Shown piece by piece: positions 48,575 through 57,407 of a DNA stretch of 64,000 nucleotides. The notes beneath the pieces are model-generated. The model was not told the DNA's origin, ran no database searches, and worked only from the letters and a program-made list of their open reading frames with translations. How positions within the stretch are numbered: the stretch's first letter is position 1; every line of letters begins with the position of its first letter. The position numbers and the translations under genes are program-made. The DNA is from Cryobacterium flavum (GTDB lineage: Bacteria > Actinomycetota > Actinomycetes > Actinomycetales > Microbacteriaceae), in NCBI RefSeq assembly GCF_900103805.1, contig NZ_FNIB01000003.1:350284-414283 (forward strand). The letters are read 5' to 3'.

Positions 48575-49666
48575 ATGACCACTGTGGCGATGAAGCCGCC
48601 CGTACCGGCGGCCGGGCGTGTTCCCAAGAAGAAATCCAGCCCGGGCGGTGGAATAGGCCGTTACCTTCTCATACGCTTCCTGCTCATCTTCCCCACCATT
48701 TTCATCCTGGTGTCGATGGTGTTCTGGCTCATGCGTACGACCGGAGACCCGATCACCGCCGCTCTCGGCGGCAAGCTCGGCCCGGATCAGCTTGCCGTAC
48801 TCATTCACGAAGCCGGCTACGACCGACCGATTATTATTCAATACTTCGAATACCTCGGCCAGGTCTTCACCGGCAACTTCGGCACGACCATCAGCACGAA
48901 TCGTCCCGTGTCTGAAGTCCTGCTCACCTACGGATCCGCGACGGCCGAGCTCGTGTTCTACGCACTCATCGTAGCCTTCATCGTCGGAATCCCACTCGGT
49001 ATGGTCGCTGCGTACTGGCGCGACAAAGCACCGGATGCCTTTCTCCGCGTGTTCGCCATCCTCTGCTACGCCACCCCGGTATTTTTCGCCGGGTTACTTC
49101 TCAAGCTCGTCTTCGCGGTTTGGCTCAAGGCCTTACCCGTTGCCGGCCGAGCCACCGTCGGTTCCGAATTGCAGATGCAGTTTCTTCCGGACAAGACCGG
49201 TATCTATCTAATCGACGCAATCAAGACGGGCGATCCCGCCGTACTGGGTGACGTTCTGCTGCACGCCGTGCTTCCCGCGTTAGCGCTCGGACTCCTGACG
49301 GCCGGAGTGTTCCTGCGACTCGTGCGCACCAACGTCATCGGAACCCTCGGCACGGACTACGTCAATGCCGCTCGCTCCCGGGGAGTGAATGAATTCCGTC
49401 TGGTCAGCAAGCACGCCTATCGGCCCGCGCTGATTCCGATCATCACCGTCATCGGATTGCAGGTGGCGCTGTTGTTGGGCGGAGCCGTGCTGACCGAAAC
49501 CACCTTCGAATGGAAGGGCCTGGGTTTCATGCTCATCGAATTCATCAAGGCCCGTGACTTCGTAGCGGTGCAGGGAATTGTTGCCCTTCTCGCCGTGATC
49601 GTGGCCCTGTCCAACTTCATCGTGGACATCATCGCCGCGCTCATCGACCCGCGAGTGAGGTACTGA
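48575..49666 (+). CDS. ABC transporter permease (DppB/OppB type)
   Basis: 363-residue inner-membrane permease with about six helices. It begins with a short basic tail and YLLIRFLLIFPTIFILVSMVFWLMR, and carries the EAA-type cytoplasmic loop DYVNAARSRGVNEFRLVSKHAYRPALIPIIT. The first-permease pattern (GDPI near the first helix, then the long periplasmic stretch to the second) fits DppB/OppB. The stop is two bases from the second permease. Confidence 0.93.
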   Translation: MTTVAMKPPVPAAGRVPKKKSSPGGGIGRYLLIRFLLIFPTIFILVSMVFWLMRTTGDPITAALGGKLGPDQLAVLIHEAGYDRPIIIQYFEYLGQVFTGNFGTTISTNRPVSEVLLTYGSATAELVFYALIVAFIVGIPLGMVAAYWRDKAPDAFLRVFAILCYATPVFFAGLLLKLVFAVWLKALPVAGRATVGSELQMQFLPDKTGIYLIDAIKTGDPAVLGDVLLHAVLPALALGLLTAGVFLRLVRTNVIGTLGTDYVNAARSRGVNEFRLVSKHAYRPALIPIITVIGLQVALLLGGAVLTETTFEWKGLGFMLIEFIKARDFVAVQGIVALLAVIVALSNFIVDIIAALIDPRVRY

Positions 49667-49668
49667 CC

Positions 49669-50757
49669 ATGACAACGCTCACTGAAACCACCCACGCCCC
49701 CAAAGCGCCACTGTGGACACGACTGCCCGTCATACACCAGCTCCGGCAGAGCGTTGGGCTGCAACGAGGCATGCTCGTCGTCGGCCTCGTGATCACTGGA
49801 ATCTTCATCCTGACCGCGATCTTCGCCCCGCTCCTGGCGCCTTACGGCTTTAGCCAGCTCCGCGATGCGAACGGAACGTTCGGCGCCCAGCAGTCACCGG
49901 GCGGCGCTCACTTTCTGGGCACCACCGTCGGTGGTTACGACGTGCTCTCCCGTGTCATCTGGGGGTCGCAGACCGCGATCACCGTGATGGTCATCGCTGT
50001 TGTGCTGTCGATTTTCGCCGGCGTGGCCCTGGGTCTCGTCTCCGGTTACTTCGGCGGCTGGCTCGACCGGGTACTCGTGGTCATCTGCGACGCCGTCTAT
50101 GCCTTTCCGGCCCTGCTGCTCGCGATCGTCATGGGCATTGTCATCTCCGGTGGCCGATCCGGTCTGTGGGGCGGAATTTTCGCCGCCGCGATCTCGATCA
50201 CCGTGGTCTTCATCCCGCAGTACTTCCGGGTGATTCGTGCTGAGACCGTGCGCATCAAGGCGGAAGCCTACGTGGAGTCGGCCCGCGTTCTCGGTGCCAG
50301 CAACGGGCGTATCATGTTTCGTCACGTACTGCGTAATGCCACCCGCACCCTGCCGCTGATCTTCACGCTCAATGCCTCTGAGGCACTCCTGACCCTCGCG
50401 GGACTCGGCTTCATCGGCTTCGGCATCGAACCGTCGTCGGCCGCCGAGTGGGGCTATGACCTGAACAAGTCACTGTCCGACGTGACCAGCGGCATCTGGT
50501 GGACGAGCCTGTTCCCAGGTCTGGCAATTGTTCTCGTGGTTCTCGGCATCACCCTCGTTGGTGAAAGCCTCAACGACCTCGCCGACCCGCGCCTGCGCAG
50601 TCGACGTGCTCCTGGCAAAACCGCCGGAGTCGTCGCCGCAACGAGCGTTGTTGCCGGTGGAACCCTGTCCGCCGGCCCCGGAGGAATCGAGGGGCTCGAA
50701 CCCGACGCTCCAGCCGACAACCCGCACCCGAACGACGACCCATTTGAGGCCAAATAA
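49669..50757 (+). CDS. ABC transporter permease (DppC/OppC type)
   Basis: 362-residue permease. The N-terminal helix GMLVVGLVITGIFILTAIFAPLLAPYG and HFLGTTVGGYDVLSRVIWGSQTAI are the OppC signature; the EAA loop is AYVESARVLGASNGRIMFRHVLRNA. The last 60 residues, rich in Pro, Gly and Asp, extend past the membrane domain and are unusual in length. The TAA stop shares a base with the ATG of the ATPase gene. Confidence 0.93.
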   Translation: MTTLTETTHAPKAPLWTRLPVIHQLRQSVGLQRGMLVVGLVITGIFILTAIFAPLLAPYGFSQLRDANGTFGAQQSPGGAHFLGTTVGGYDVLSRVIWGSQTAITVMVIAVVLSIFAGVALGLVSGYFGGWLDRVLVVICDAVYAFPALLLAIVMGIVISGGRSGLWGGIFAAAISITVVFIPQYFRVIRAETVRIKAEAYVESARVLGASNGRIMFRHVLRNATRTLPLIFTLNASEALLTLAGLGFIGFGIEPSSAAEWGYDLNKSLSDVTSGIWWTSLFPGLAIVLVVLGITLVGESLNDLADPRLRSRRAPGKTAGVVAATSVVAGGTLSAGPGGIEGLEPDAPADNPHPNDDPFEAK

Positions 50758-52460
50758 TGAGCGCTCAGTCCCTTCCCGACGTCGTTCGCATCGACAACCT
50801 CAATGTCACGTTTGCCACCGACGGTGGTGCCGTCAAAGCAGTCGACGGGGTGACCCTGCGGGTTGCTCCGGGCGAGATTCTCGCCATCGTGGGGGAGAGC
50901 GGCAGCGGCAAGAGCGTCACGGCCAAGACCATCCTCGGGTTGCTGCCAGAAACGGCAACCGCGCACGGTACCGTCATCCTCAGCAGCAAGGACGGTTCTG
51001 ATTCCAACGACGTTCTCGCGGTGAGCAAGCAAAAGTTGCGCCAACTGCGGGGAACGGATGTTTCCATGGTGTTCCAGGAGCCGTCTACGGCCCTGAACCC
51101 CGTGTTCACCGTCGGTTGGCAGATCGCCGAGGGTATTCGCGCCCACGGTGAGTTCAGCCGCAAGGAAGCCCGCGCGAAGGCCATTGAGATTCTCGGCCGC
51201 GTCGGCATCCCCGACCCGCAGAGCCGTGTCGACTACTACCCGCACCAGTTCTCCGGCGGCCAGAAGCAGCGCGTGGTTATCGCCATGGCACTCGTGCTCG
51301 ACCCTGGGCTGATCGTGGCCGACGAACCGACCACCGCGTTGGATGTGACGGTGCAGGCCGAGATCCTCGACCTGCTGCGCCGTTGCCGCGATGAATTCGG
51401 CACCGCCATCGTGCTCATCACGCACAACATGGGCGTCGTCGCTGACCTCGCCGACCGCGTCGTCGTCATGTACGAGGGCAAGATCGTGGAGGAAGCGCCT
51501 GTGCACGAACTCTTCTCAACACCGCGACACGACTACACCAAGCGACTGCTCGGCTCGGTGCCCCACGTCGGCCAGGGCACCATTCGCGCGACCCAGCGCG
51601 CTCTGTCCCGCGAACCCGGCTGGGCAGCCGAACCCCCGGTCGTCGTGGCCGACAACCTGAAGATCCAGTACCCGGGCCGGTTGGGGAAACCCGGTTTCAC
51701 CGCCGTCGACGGCGTGAGTTTCGTCATCCGCTCTGGCGAAGTGCTCGGTCTGGTCGGCGAGAGCGGATCGGGCAAGACCACGATTGGCCGTGCCATGGCC
51801 GGACTCACCCGGGTGACTGATGGTTCCCTGAGTGTGCTCGGGCACGAGATGAACGGATTCAAGGAACGCGCCTTCAAGAAGGTGCGCAGCGACATCGGCT
51901 TCGTCTTTCAAGACCCGGCGTCAAGCTTCAACCCGCTTCTCACGATCGCCGAGTGCGTCGCCGAACCGCTCGTCGTGCACGGGCGCGCCGCCAACGCCGG
52001 GGCCGCCCGTAAGCGGGTCAACGAACTGCTCGAGGCGGTGCAGCTGCCGCGCGCCTACGGCGACCGATACCCGCACGAGCTCAGCGGTGGTCAGCGCCAG
52101 CGTGCCAGCCTCGCCCGCGGCCTCGCGCTGGAACCGAGTCTGCTGATCGCCGACGAGCCCACCAGCGCGCTCGACGTGTCGGTGCAGGCCAAGGTGCTCG
52201 AGCTCTTCGCCGAACTCCAGAGGGAGTTCGGCTTCGCAGCCCTGTTCATTAGCCACGACCTCGCGGTCGTCGACATTCTCGCCGACCGCATTGCCGTGCT
52301 GTATAAGGGGAAACTGGTCGAGGAAGGTACCGGTGCTGAGGTGCTCGGTGCCCCGAAGGATGCCTACACCCAGCGTCTCCTCGCCTCGCTGCCGGTTCCG
52401 GATCCGGCTGCCCAGGCGCTGCGCCGGAACGAACTCCGCATTCTGCGGGCGGCGGGATAG
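50757..52460 (+). CDS. ABC transporter ATP-binding protein with two fused ATPase domains
   Basis: 567 residues with two complete nucleotide-binding domains, equal to DppD and DppF in one chain. Domain 1 (about 8-260): Walker A GESGSGKSVTAK, signature FSGGQKQRVVIAMAL, Walker B LIVADEPTTALD. Domain 2 (about 295-560): GESGSGKTTIGR, LSGGQRQRASLARGL, LLIADEPTSALD. Each carries the oligopeptide-type C-terminal tail. The fused form can power the transporter alone, which makes the extra ATPase gene after it notable. Confidence 0.94.
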   Translation: MSAQSLPDVVRIDNLNVTFATDGGAVKAVDGVTLRVAPGEILAIVGESGSGKSVTAKTILGLLPETATAHGTVILSSKDGSDSNDVLAVSKQKLRQLRGTDVSMVFQEPSTALNPVFTVGWQIAEGIRAHGEFSRKEARAKAIEILGRVGIPDPQSRVDYYPHQFSGGQKQRVVIAMALVLDPGLIVADEPTTALDVTVQAEILDLLRRCRDEFGTAIVLITHNMGVVADLADRVVVMYEGKIVEEAPVHELFSTPRHDYTKRLLGSVPHVGQGTIRATQRALSREPGWAAEPPVVVADNLKIQYPGRLGKPGFTAVDGVSFVIRSGEVLGLVGESGSGKTTIGRAMAGLTRVTDGSLSVLGHEMNGFKERAFKKVRSDIGFVFQDPASSFNPLLTIAECVAEPLVVHGRAANAGAARKRVNELLEAVQLPRAYGDRYPHELSGGQRQRASLARGLALEPSLLIADEPTSALDVSVQAKVLELFAELQREFGFAALFISHDLAVVDILADRIAVLYKGKLVEEGTGAEVLGAPKDAYTQRLLASLPVPDPAAQALRRNELRILRAAG

Positions 52461-52465
52461 TCCGT

Positions 52466-53356
52466 ATGAGGCATGGCGCGGTATCCGTTCCCCCAATCCA
52501 GACCAGCGATCTGACCATCGAATACCCACCCCACGGTGCCAGCCCGGCGTTTGTCGCGGTGCACGGGTTCACCCTGCGCATCGAGCCCGGTGAGGTGGTG
52601 GGGCTGCTCGGCGAGAGCGGTTCCGGCAAGAGCACCGTGGCCCGGGTGCTCTCCGGTGACGCTTTTGTGAGCGACGTGACCGGCATCCGTCCGCAGATCA
52701 CCGGGGGAGACGCGACCGTGCTGGGGTTCGGCCTGCGCCGCATCAGCAAGCGCAAGCTGGCCCGGCTCACGTTCGGGGTCGGGCTGCTGGCCCAGGACGC
52801 TGCCGATACCCTGCCGTCGACCATGACGGTGGCCGAGATCGTCGCTGAGCCCGTGCTGGAACGCGATCGACGCTACAACCGTCGCGCCCTCGGCGCCCAG
52901 GTGGCCACCATGATCGACGCGGTGCGCCTGCCCCTGACGGTTCTAGGACAATACCCTTACGAGCTCTCCAGCGGCCAGCGACAGCGTGTGGCGCTGGCCC
53001 GTGCGCTCGTGTTCGGTCCGGCGCTGTTGATCGCTGATGAGCCCACAGCAGGCGTTGACGTACTGGTGCGCGACGCGGTTATCGACCTGATCAGCGAATT
53101 ACAGCAGGAACGGTCGTTCTCGGCTCTCGTCATCAGTCACGACCTGGCCGTGCTGCAGCGGGTGGCCAACCGCATCGGTGTCATGCATCAGGGCGTGCTC
53201 GTCGGCCTCGGCACCATCGACGACGTCTTTCGAGACCCGTGGCATCCCTACGTGCGCGGACTAGCCGCCGCCCTGCAGCATCCCGCAAGCGCTGCAACCG
53301 ACACTGCCGCAGCCACCGCCAGCGACGATGAAACGGATGCCGCAGCCGCGAGCTGA
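52466..53356 (+). CDS. Additional ABC transporter ATP-binding protein
   Basis: 296 residues with one ATPase domain: Walker A GESGSGKSTVARVL, signature LSSGQRQRVALARAL (Ser for the first Gly of LSGGQ), Walker B LLIADEPTAGVD and the switch His in VISHDLAVL. The C-terminal tail of about 25 residues is rich in Ala, Thr and Asp. It lies five bases after the fused ATPase and resembles DppF-type ATPases. It could replace one fused domain, or serve another permease. A terminator hairpin follows. Confidence 0.9.
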   Translation: MRHGAVSVPPIQTSDLTIEYPPHGASPAFVAVHGFTLRIEPGEVVGLLGESGSGKSTVARVLSGDAFVSDVTGIRPQITGGDATVLGFGLRRISKRKLARLTFGVGLLAQDAADTLPSTMTVAEIVAEPVLERDRRYNRRALGAQVATMIDAVRLPLTVLGQYPYELSSGQRQRVALARALVFGPALLIADEPTAGVDVLVRDAVIDLISELQQERSFSALVISHDLAVLQRVANRIGVMHQGVLVGLGTIDDVFRDPWHPYVRGLAAALQHPASAATDTAAATASDDETDAAAAS

Positions 53357-53365
53357 TCGCCGGTT

Positions 53366-53402
53366 GCGACCGATCGCATCCGCTTGATGCGCGATCGGTC
53401 GC
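53366..53402 (+). terminator. Terminator hairpin of the ABC operon
   Basis: GCGACCGATCGC (53366-53377) and GCGATCGGTCGC (53391-53402) form a perfect 12-bp stem with a 13-base loop, 10 bases past the stop of the last ATPase gene. No T run follows. The remaining bases to the tRNA (53403-53586) should hold the tRNA promoter. Confidence 0.75.
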
Positions 53403-53586
53403 GGCCGGCCCGACACGCCCGACCGGCTTTTGGCGCGTCAGACTGCTCATTAGTTGCAAGCGGCCCACCTTTCGGGGGATGCAGGGCCTTTGAACTGGCA
53501 AATCGGGCACGTCAGAGCCGATCGGCAGTCGACGTGGTTTGGGACAGGCAAGAAACCTTGGTAAAGTAGCAACGCTGTTCAAGCAT

Positions 53587-53659
53587 TCCTCGATAGCTCA
53601 ATTGGCAGAGCAGCGCACTGTTAATGCGCAGGTTCTTGGTTCGAGTCCAAGTCGGGGAG
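53587..53659 (+). tRNA. tRNA-Asn (anticodon GTT)
   Basis: 73-base cloverleaf: acceptor TCCTCGA pairs with TCGGGGA (53652-53658, one wobble), D arm GCTC...GAGC, anticodon stem GCGCA/TGCGC with loop CTGTTAA giving GTT, T arm CTTGG-TTCGAGT-CCAAG and discriminator G. CCA is not encoded. A terminator follows at once. Confidence 0.95.
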
Positions 53660-53661
53660 CG

Positions 53662-53699
53662 AAAGGCCACTCAGGGCTCCACCCCGGGTGGCCTTTTTT
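53662..53699 (+). terminator. tRNA-Asn terminator
   Basis: AAAGGCCAC (53662-53670) pairs with GTGGCCTTT (53688-53696), followed by a run of T to 53699; a typical Rho-independent terminator three bases after the tRNA. Confidence 0.9.
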
Positions 53700-53781
53700 G
53701 TCGGTTCGTTTTGTGCCGACAAAAAAGGTTCTTCCAATTTCGACAGTGCGCCGGGCTTGGCACACGAGACGGCGGTCAGCA

Positions 53782-54657
53782 GTGGATTTCTCGCAACTTC
53801 TGGTACCAGCACTCGGCGTACTCTCCGGGGCGCTGCTCGTGCTGTGGGCCATCTCGCTAATTCGCTCACGCCGGGTACTGTTCGACCGCAATGCCGCCGA
53901 ACGCGTGCGCATCGAACTGGAGCTCTCGCTCGCCGAGCAGCAGGGACGCTTGGCCATCATCCGCGAGCTGCAGGATGGCGCCGTGCTCACCATCGCCCGC
54001 CTTATCACCCGCGCCGAGGGTGCCCGCTACACCGCCGAGAGCGACCCGTCGACGGCTGTGCGCGCTGCCACGGCGCTCGTCGATGACGGCCGGGTGGCTC
54101 TCGCCGACATGCGCCGCGTGCTGACCATCGTGCGCGAGGGCGAGACCGTCGGCGCGCTCCAGCCCGGCCCGCAGTCGACCCGTGACCTGTTTCGGGTGAT
54201 GCGCGACGCCGGGCTCGTGGTGAGTTTCATCGAATCGGGCGAACGCTTCGCACTCAAGGCGGGCGCCGAGCTCGCCATCTTCCGCATTCTGCAGAGTGCC
54301 CTCTCCAACGCGCTCAAGCACGGCGGCGTCGGTACCGAAGCTCGCGTGTCGTTCACCTGGACCCGCGACGGGCTGCAGCTGCTCGTCGACGACGACGGCA
54401 TCCGTGCTGCAGCCCGTCGGGACGGCAAGGATTCCGGCGAGCAAGCCGCACGCACCCCGTACACGATCGAGGACGACCTCAAAGCCCTCAGCGAGAGCAT
54501 TGCCGGCCCCGGCATCACGCAGATGCGGGAGCGCGCCCAGCTGTTCGGCGGCGTGTTCAACGCCGGAACGGTGCCCGGTCTGGGTTTCTCGGTTTCGGCT
54601 GTGTTCCCGTCACTGCGCTTTCACAACGGCGTGCACGGCGTCGACCTCACCCGGTGA
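53782..54657 (+). CDS. Histidine-kinase-like protein lacking the phosphoacceptor histidine
   Basis: 291 residues from the GTG at 53782. One N-terminal membrane segment (LLVPALGVLSGALLVLWAISLI), a coiled stretch (AERVRIELELSLAEQQGRLAIIRELQDG), and a C-terminal HATPase domain with an N box ALSNALKHGG, G1 LLVDDDG and GPGITQMRERAQLFGG plus PGLGFSVSAVFP. In NarL-type kinases the dimerisation motif is RELHD; here residue 64 is Gln (RELQD). ATP binding seems intact but autophosphorylation on that site is not possible. No response regulator lies next to it. Longer frames upstream run through the tRNA and are not used. Confidence 0.8.
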   Translation: MDFSQLLVPALGVLSGALLVLWAISLIRSRRVLFDRNAAERVRIELELSLAEQQGRLAIIRELQDGAVLTIARLITRAEGARYTAESDPSTAVRAATALVDDGRVALADMRRVLTIVREGETVGALQPGPQSTRDLFRVMRDAGLVVSFIESGERFALKAGAELAIFRILQSALSNALKHGGVGTEARVSFTWTRDGLQLLVDDDGIRAAARRDGKDSGEQAARTPYTIEDDLKALSESIAGPGITQMRERAQLFGGVFNAGTVPGLGFSVSAVFPSLRFHNGVHGVDLTR

Positions 54658-54678
54658 CCCCGGGCACCCCTCCTCACC

Positions 54679-55422
54679 GTGCCTGCGACCCACCCCGACG
54701 ACGAGACACGCCAGCAACGCCTGGCCGTTCGTGAAGGTCTGGCCGTGGGGCTCGCGACCGCTGCCTATGGGGTGTCGTTCGGTGCACTTTCGGTCGCCGC
54801 GGGGCTCGACATCTGGCAGACCAGTTTCATTAGCATCGTCATGTTCTCCGGGGGCTCGCAATTCGCCCTCATCGGCGTGCTCGCTGCCGGTGGGGTCGCC
54901 GCAGGCCCGGCAGCCATCGCGAGCGCAGCGCTGCTCGGTGTGCGCAATGGCATCTACGGCATGCGTACCGCACCGATCGTCGGCGCCGGCCTCTGGAAAC
55001 GCCTGGCCGCCGGGTGGATCACGATTGACGAATCAACCGCGGTCGCTCTCGCCCAGCCGACACCGCACAGCCGCCGGGTCGGCTTCTGGGTCACCGGCGT
55101 GGCGGTCTTCATAGGCTGGAACGCGACCACCCTGATCGGCGCACTGATCGGCGATGCCCTCGGCGATACCCGGGCATACGGGCTCGACGCTGCAGCAGCG
55201 GCCGCGTTCGTCGGCCTGCTCTGGCCCCGCCTCAAGCGGATGCAGGCGGTCGCGGTGGCCGTCGCGGCTGCGGTCGTCGCCGCCACGCTCACCCCCGTGC
55301 TCATGCCGGGTCTGCCCGTGCTGGTCGCCGCCCTCGTGGCGGTCGTGGTCGGACTGTTCAACTGGCTGGGCGGGCCGACCGTGCCCGGCTGGGCATCCGC
55401 TCGAACGAAGTTGCGCTCATGA
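54679..55422 (+). CDS. azlC: AzlC family branched-chain amino acid exporter, large subunit
   Basis: 247-residue membrane protein with the AzlC/YgaZ/BrnF pattern: REGLAVGLATAAYGVSFGALSVAAGLDIWQT, FSGGSQFALIGVLAAGG and LLGVRNGIYGMR. About six helices. With the small partner AzlD it forms an exporter of branched-chain amino acids (BrnFE in Corynebacterium). GTG start; the last four bases overlap azlD. Confidence 0.9.
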   Translation: MPATHPDDETRQQRLAVREGLAVGLATAAYGVSFGALSVAAGLDIWQTSFISIVMFSGGSQFALIGVLAAGGVAAGPAAIASAALLGVRNGIYGMRTAPIVGAGLWKRLAAGWITIDESTAVALAQPTPHSRRVGFWVTGVAVFIGWNATTLIGALIGDALGDTRAYGLDAAAAAAFVGLLWPRLKRMQAVAVAVAAAVVAATLTPVLMPGLPVLVAALVAVVVGLFNWLGGPTVPGWASARTKLRS

Positions 55423-55724
55423 CCCTGTGGCAGATCATTATTGCGGCTTCCATCGCCGTGCTCGCGCTCAAGCTGGCCGGCTATCTCGTGCCGCCGGCCC
55501 TGTTGCAGAAGCCCACGCCGTCGCGCATCGCCGACCTGCTGACGGTGGCGCTGCTGGCGGCGCTGATTGCCGTGCAGACGCTCGGCAGCGGGCAGGCACT
55601 CACCGTGGACGCTCGCATTCCCGCCGTGATCGTGGCGGCCGGGCTGTTCGCGATCAAAACGCCGTTCATCGTGGTCGTGATCGTGGCGGCGCTGGTCGCC
55701 GCGGGGCTGCGCGCGCTGATCTAG
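55419..55724 (+). CDS. azlD: AzlD family small subunit
   Basis: 101-residue membrane protein with three to four helices: TLWQIIIAASIAVLALKLAGYLVPPALL and a later AAGLFAIKTPFIVVVIVAALVAAGLRALI. This fits AzlD/YgaH. Overlap with azlC shows translational coupling. It ends directly against def on the other strand, with no spacer between the two stops. Confidence 0.88.
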   Translation: MTLWQIIIAASIAVLALKLAGYLVPPALLQKPTPSRIADLLTVALLAALIAVQTLGSGQALTVDARIPAVIVAAGLFAIKTPFIVVVIVAALVAAGLRALI

Positions 55725-56297
55725 CTAGCCCTCGAGGTCTTCGATGCCGGGGGTCCAGCTCAGGCCGGGCACGCCCCAACTCTTCTTGCGTTCGACCTTG
55801 GCCGCCATTTTCGCGTAGACGTGCTCCAGGCGATCCACATAGAGCGTGCCGTCGAGGTGGTCGTATTCGTGCTGGAAGATGCGGGCGAGCCAGCCATCAG
55901 CTCGAATCTCGAAGGGTTGCTGCTCGGCATCAACGGCCCGCAGAATGGCGGACTGGGATCGCTTCAGGGGAAAACGCTCGCCCGGAAATGACAGGCAGCC
56001 TTCGTCTTCGTCGACATCTTCGTCATCGACGGGCTCGGCCGACACCGGCGTGATCCACAGTTCGGGGTTGATCGCAACGCCGCGCCACGATACCTCGTCG
56101 TCGTCCTGGTAGCTGTAGGTGAAAATGCGTAGCCCAACCCCCACCTGAGTGGCGGCGAGACCGACCCCCGGCGCGGCATCCATCGTCTCGAACATGTCTC
56201 GAACCAATTCGCGCAAACTATCGTCGAAATCGACGACGGGAGCTGCGGGGGAGTGGAGAACGGGGTCACCTGAAATTACTATCGCGCGCACGGCCAT
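55725..56297 (-). CDS. def: Peptide deformylase
   Basis: Metalloenzyme that removes the N-formyl group from new proteins. All three motifs are present: GVGLAATQVG, EGCLSFPGE and QHEYDHLDG. 190 residues. A very acidic insertion (VDDEDVDEDE) precedes the second motif, as in some actinobacterial forms. It converges on azlD and is divergent from the DMT transporter gene 40 bases away. Confidence 0.95.
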   Translation of the reverse strand: MAVRAIVISGDPVLHSPAAPVVDFDDSLRELVRDMFETMDAAPGVGLAATQVGVGLRIFTYSYQDDDEVSWRGVAINPELWITPVSAEPVDDEDVDEDEGCLSFPGERFPLKRSQSAILRAVDAEQQPFEIRADGWLARIFQHEYDHLDGTLYVDRLEHVYAKMAAKVERKKSWGVPGLSWTPGIEDLEG

Positions 56298-56337
56298 TTC
56301 TCCAGAATATCGGCAAGCTTGTCGATAGGGTCATCAA

Positions 56338-57252
56338 GTGACCTCCGACCTAACCGATCTGGCGACAGAAATCGCTATCGATCCACGTCAGGCCATCGGA
56401 ATTCCGCTGGCCTTGGTCGGTGCGGTTTTTCTCTCCCTCGGCGCTCAATTCCAGCACCGTGGCGTCACCAAAGTCGAGGCGCGCACCGAAGAGGTCACCG
56501 GCGGACTCAACGTACGCCAGCTGACCCTGCTGCTGGCTCGGCCGTCGTGGGTATTCGGTTCGCTCATGCTCGGCCTGGCCATCGTGTTCCAACTGACCAG
56601 CCTCGCCTTCGCCCCCATCATCGTCGTGCAGCCGCTCGGGGCAGTCGCCCTCGTGATCACCGCCGTGCTGAACGCGAGAGTCAGCAAAGTCAAACTCAAT
56701 CGGGCCAGCATTATCGCCATCTCGATGTGCGTGGGCGGGGTCGGCCTGTTCGTCACCGTTGCCGCGTTCACCGCAGTCGACAAGCCGGTCACCGACCAAA
56801 ACCTGGTGACCATCCTCTTCGTGCTTGCGGCCGTACTGCTGGCCTTTGGGCTCGCCTTTGGGTTTCTGCGCCGACGGTCCCAGGCGATCTTTTACATTCT
56901 CGGCGCCGGTGTGCTGTACGGATTCGTCGCCACCCTCGCAAAGGTCGTGATCAACCGCACCCAGCACGGCAACTTCGAGTGGCTGACCCTCACCTGTGTG
57001 CTCGGCCTGCTGTTGGCCGCAGCGCTCGGGGCCTACTTCGTGCAAAACGCCTACGCGTCCGGACCGCCCGATCTGGTCATTGCCGGGCTCACCGTCGTCG
57101 ACCCGCTCGTCGCGGTGGGAATCGGAATCGTTGTGCTGGGTGAAGCCAGCCAAGCCCCACCCGCAGCCGCAATCGCCTTCGTCGTTGCCGGCGCGATCGC
57201 CATTTGGGGCGTCTTCCTGCTCGCGCGCTACCACCCACAACTCGATCGCTGA
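56338..57252 (+). CDS. DMT superfamily transporter (NIPA/EamA-like)
   Basis: 304-residue protein with nine to ten membrane segments and no large soluble part: ALVGAVFLSLGAQFQHRGV, FGSLMLGLAIVFQLTSLAFAPIIVVQPLGAVALVITAVLNARV, LVTILFVLAAVLLAFGLAF, YILGAGVLYGFVATLAKVVI and further helices. The VVQPLGAVALVITAVLNA stretch is typical of NIPA-like actinobacterial DMT proteins. Substrate unknown. GTG start. Divergent from def, followed 155 bases later by a glycosyltransferase. Confidence 0.85.
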   Translation: MTSDLTDLATEIAIDPRQAIGIPLALVGAVFLSLGAQFQHRGVTKVEARTEEVTGGLNVRQLTLLLARPSWVFGSLMLGLAIVFQLTSLAFAPIIVVQPLGAVALVITAVLNARVSKVKLNRASIIAISMCVGGVGLFVTVAAFTAVDKPVTDQNLVTILFVLAAVLLAFGLAFGFLRRRSQAIFYILGAGVLYGFVATLAKVVINRTQHGNFEWLTLTCVLGLLLAAALGAYFVQNAYASGPPDLVIAGLTVVDPLVAVGIGIVVLGEASQAPPAAAIAFVVAGAIAIWGVFLLARYHPQLDR

Positions 57253-57407
57253 CCTCCTGCGAATTTCGGCCGCCACGGTGCGGGGCGCCGCGCGGGTGGC
57301 ACGGTTTAGAATAGGGTTCGAGTGCGCAGCGTCATTTCTTGCCGCGCGCACCCGAGATATCCTGCCGGACGATGATCCCCGGCCCAACAACGTAGGGACC
57401 ACTCCAC

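Noticed and set aside
53539..53781. N-terminal extension of the histidine-kinase-like protein
   Set aside because: It would run through the tRNA-Asn and its terminator; the GTG at 53782 just before the membrane segment is more plausible.
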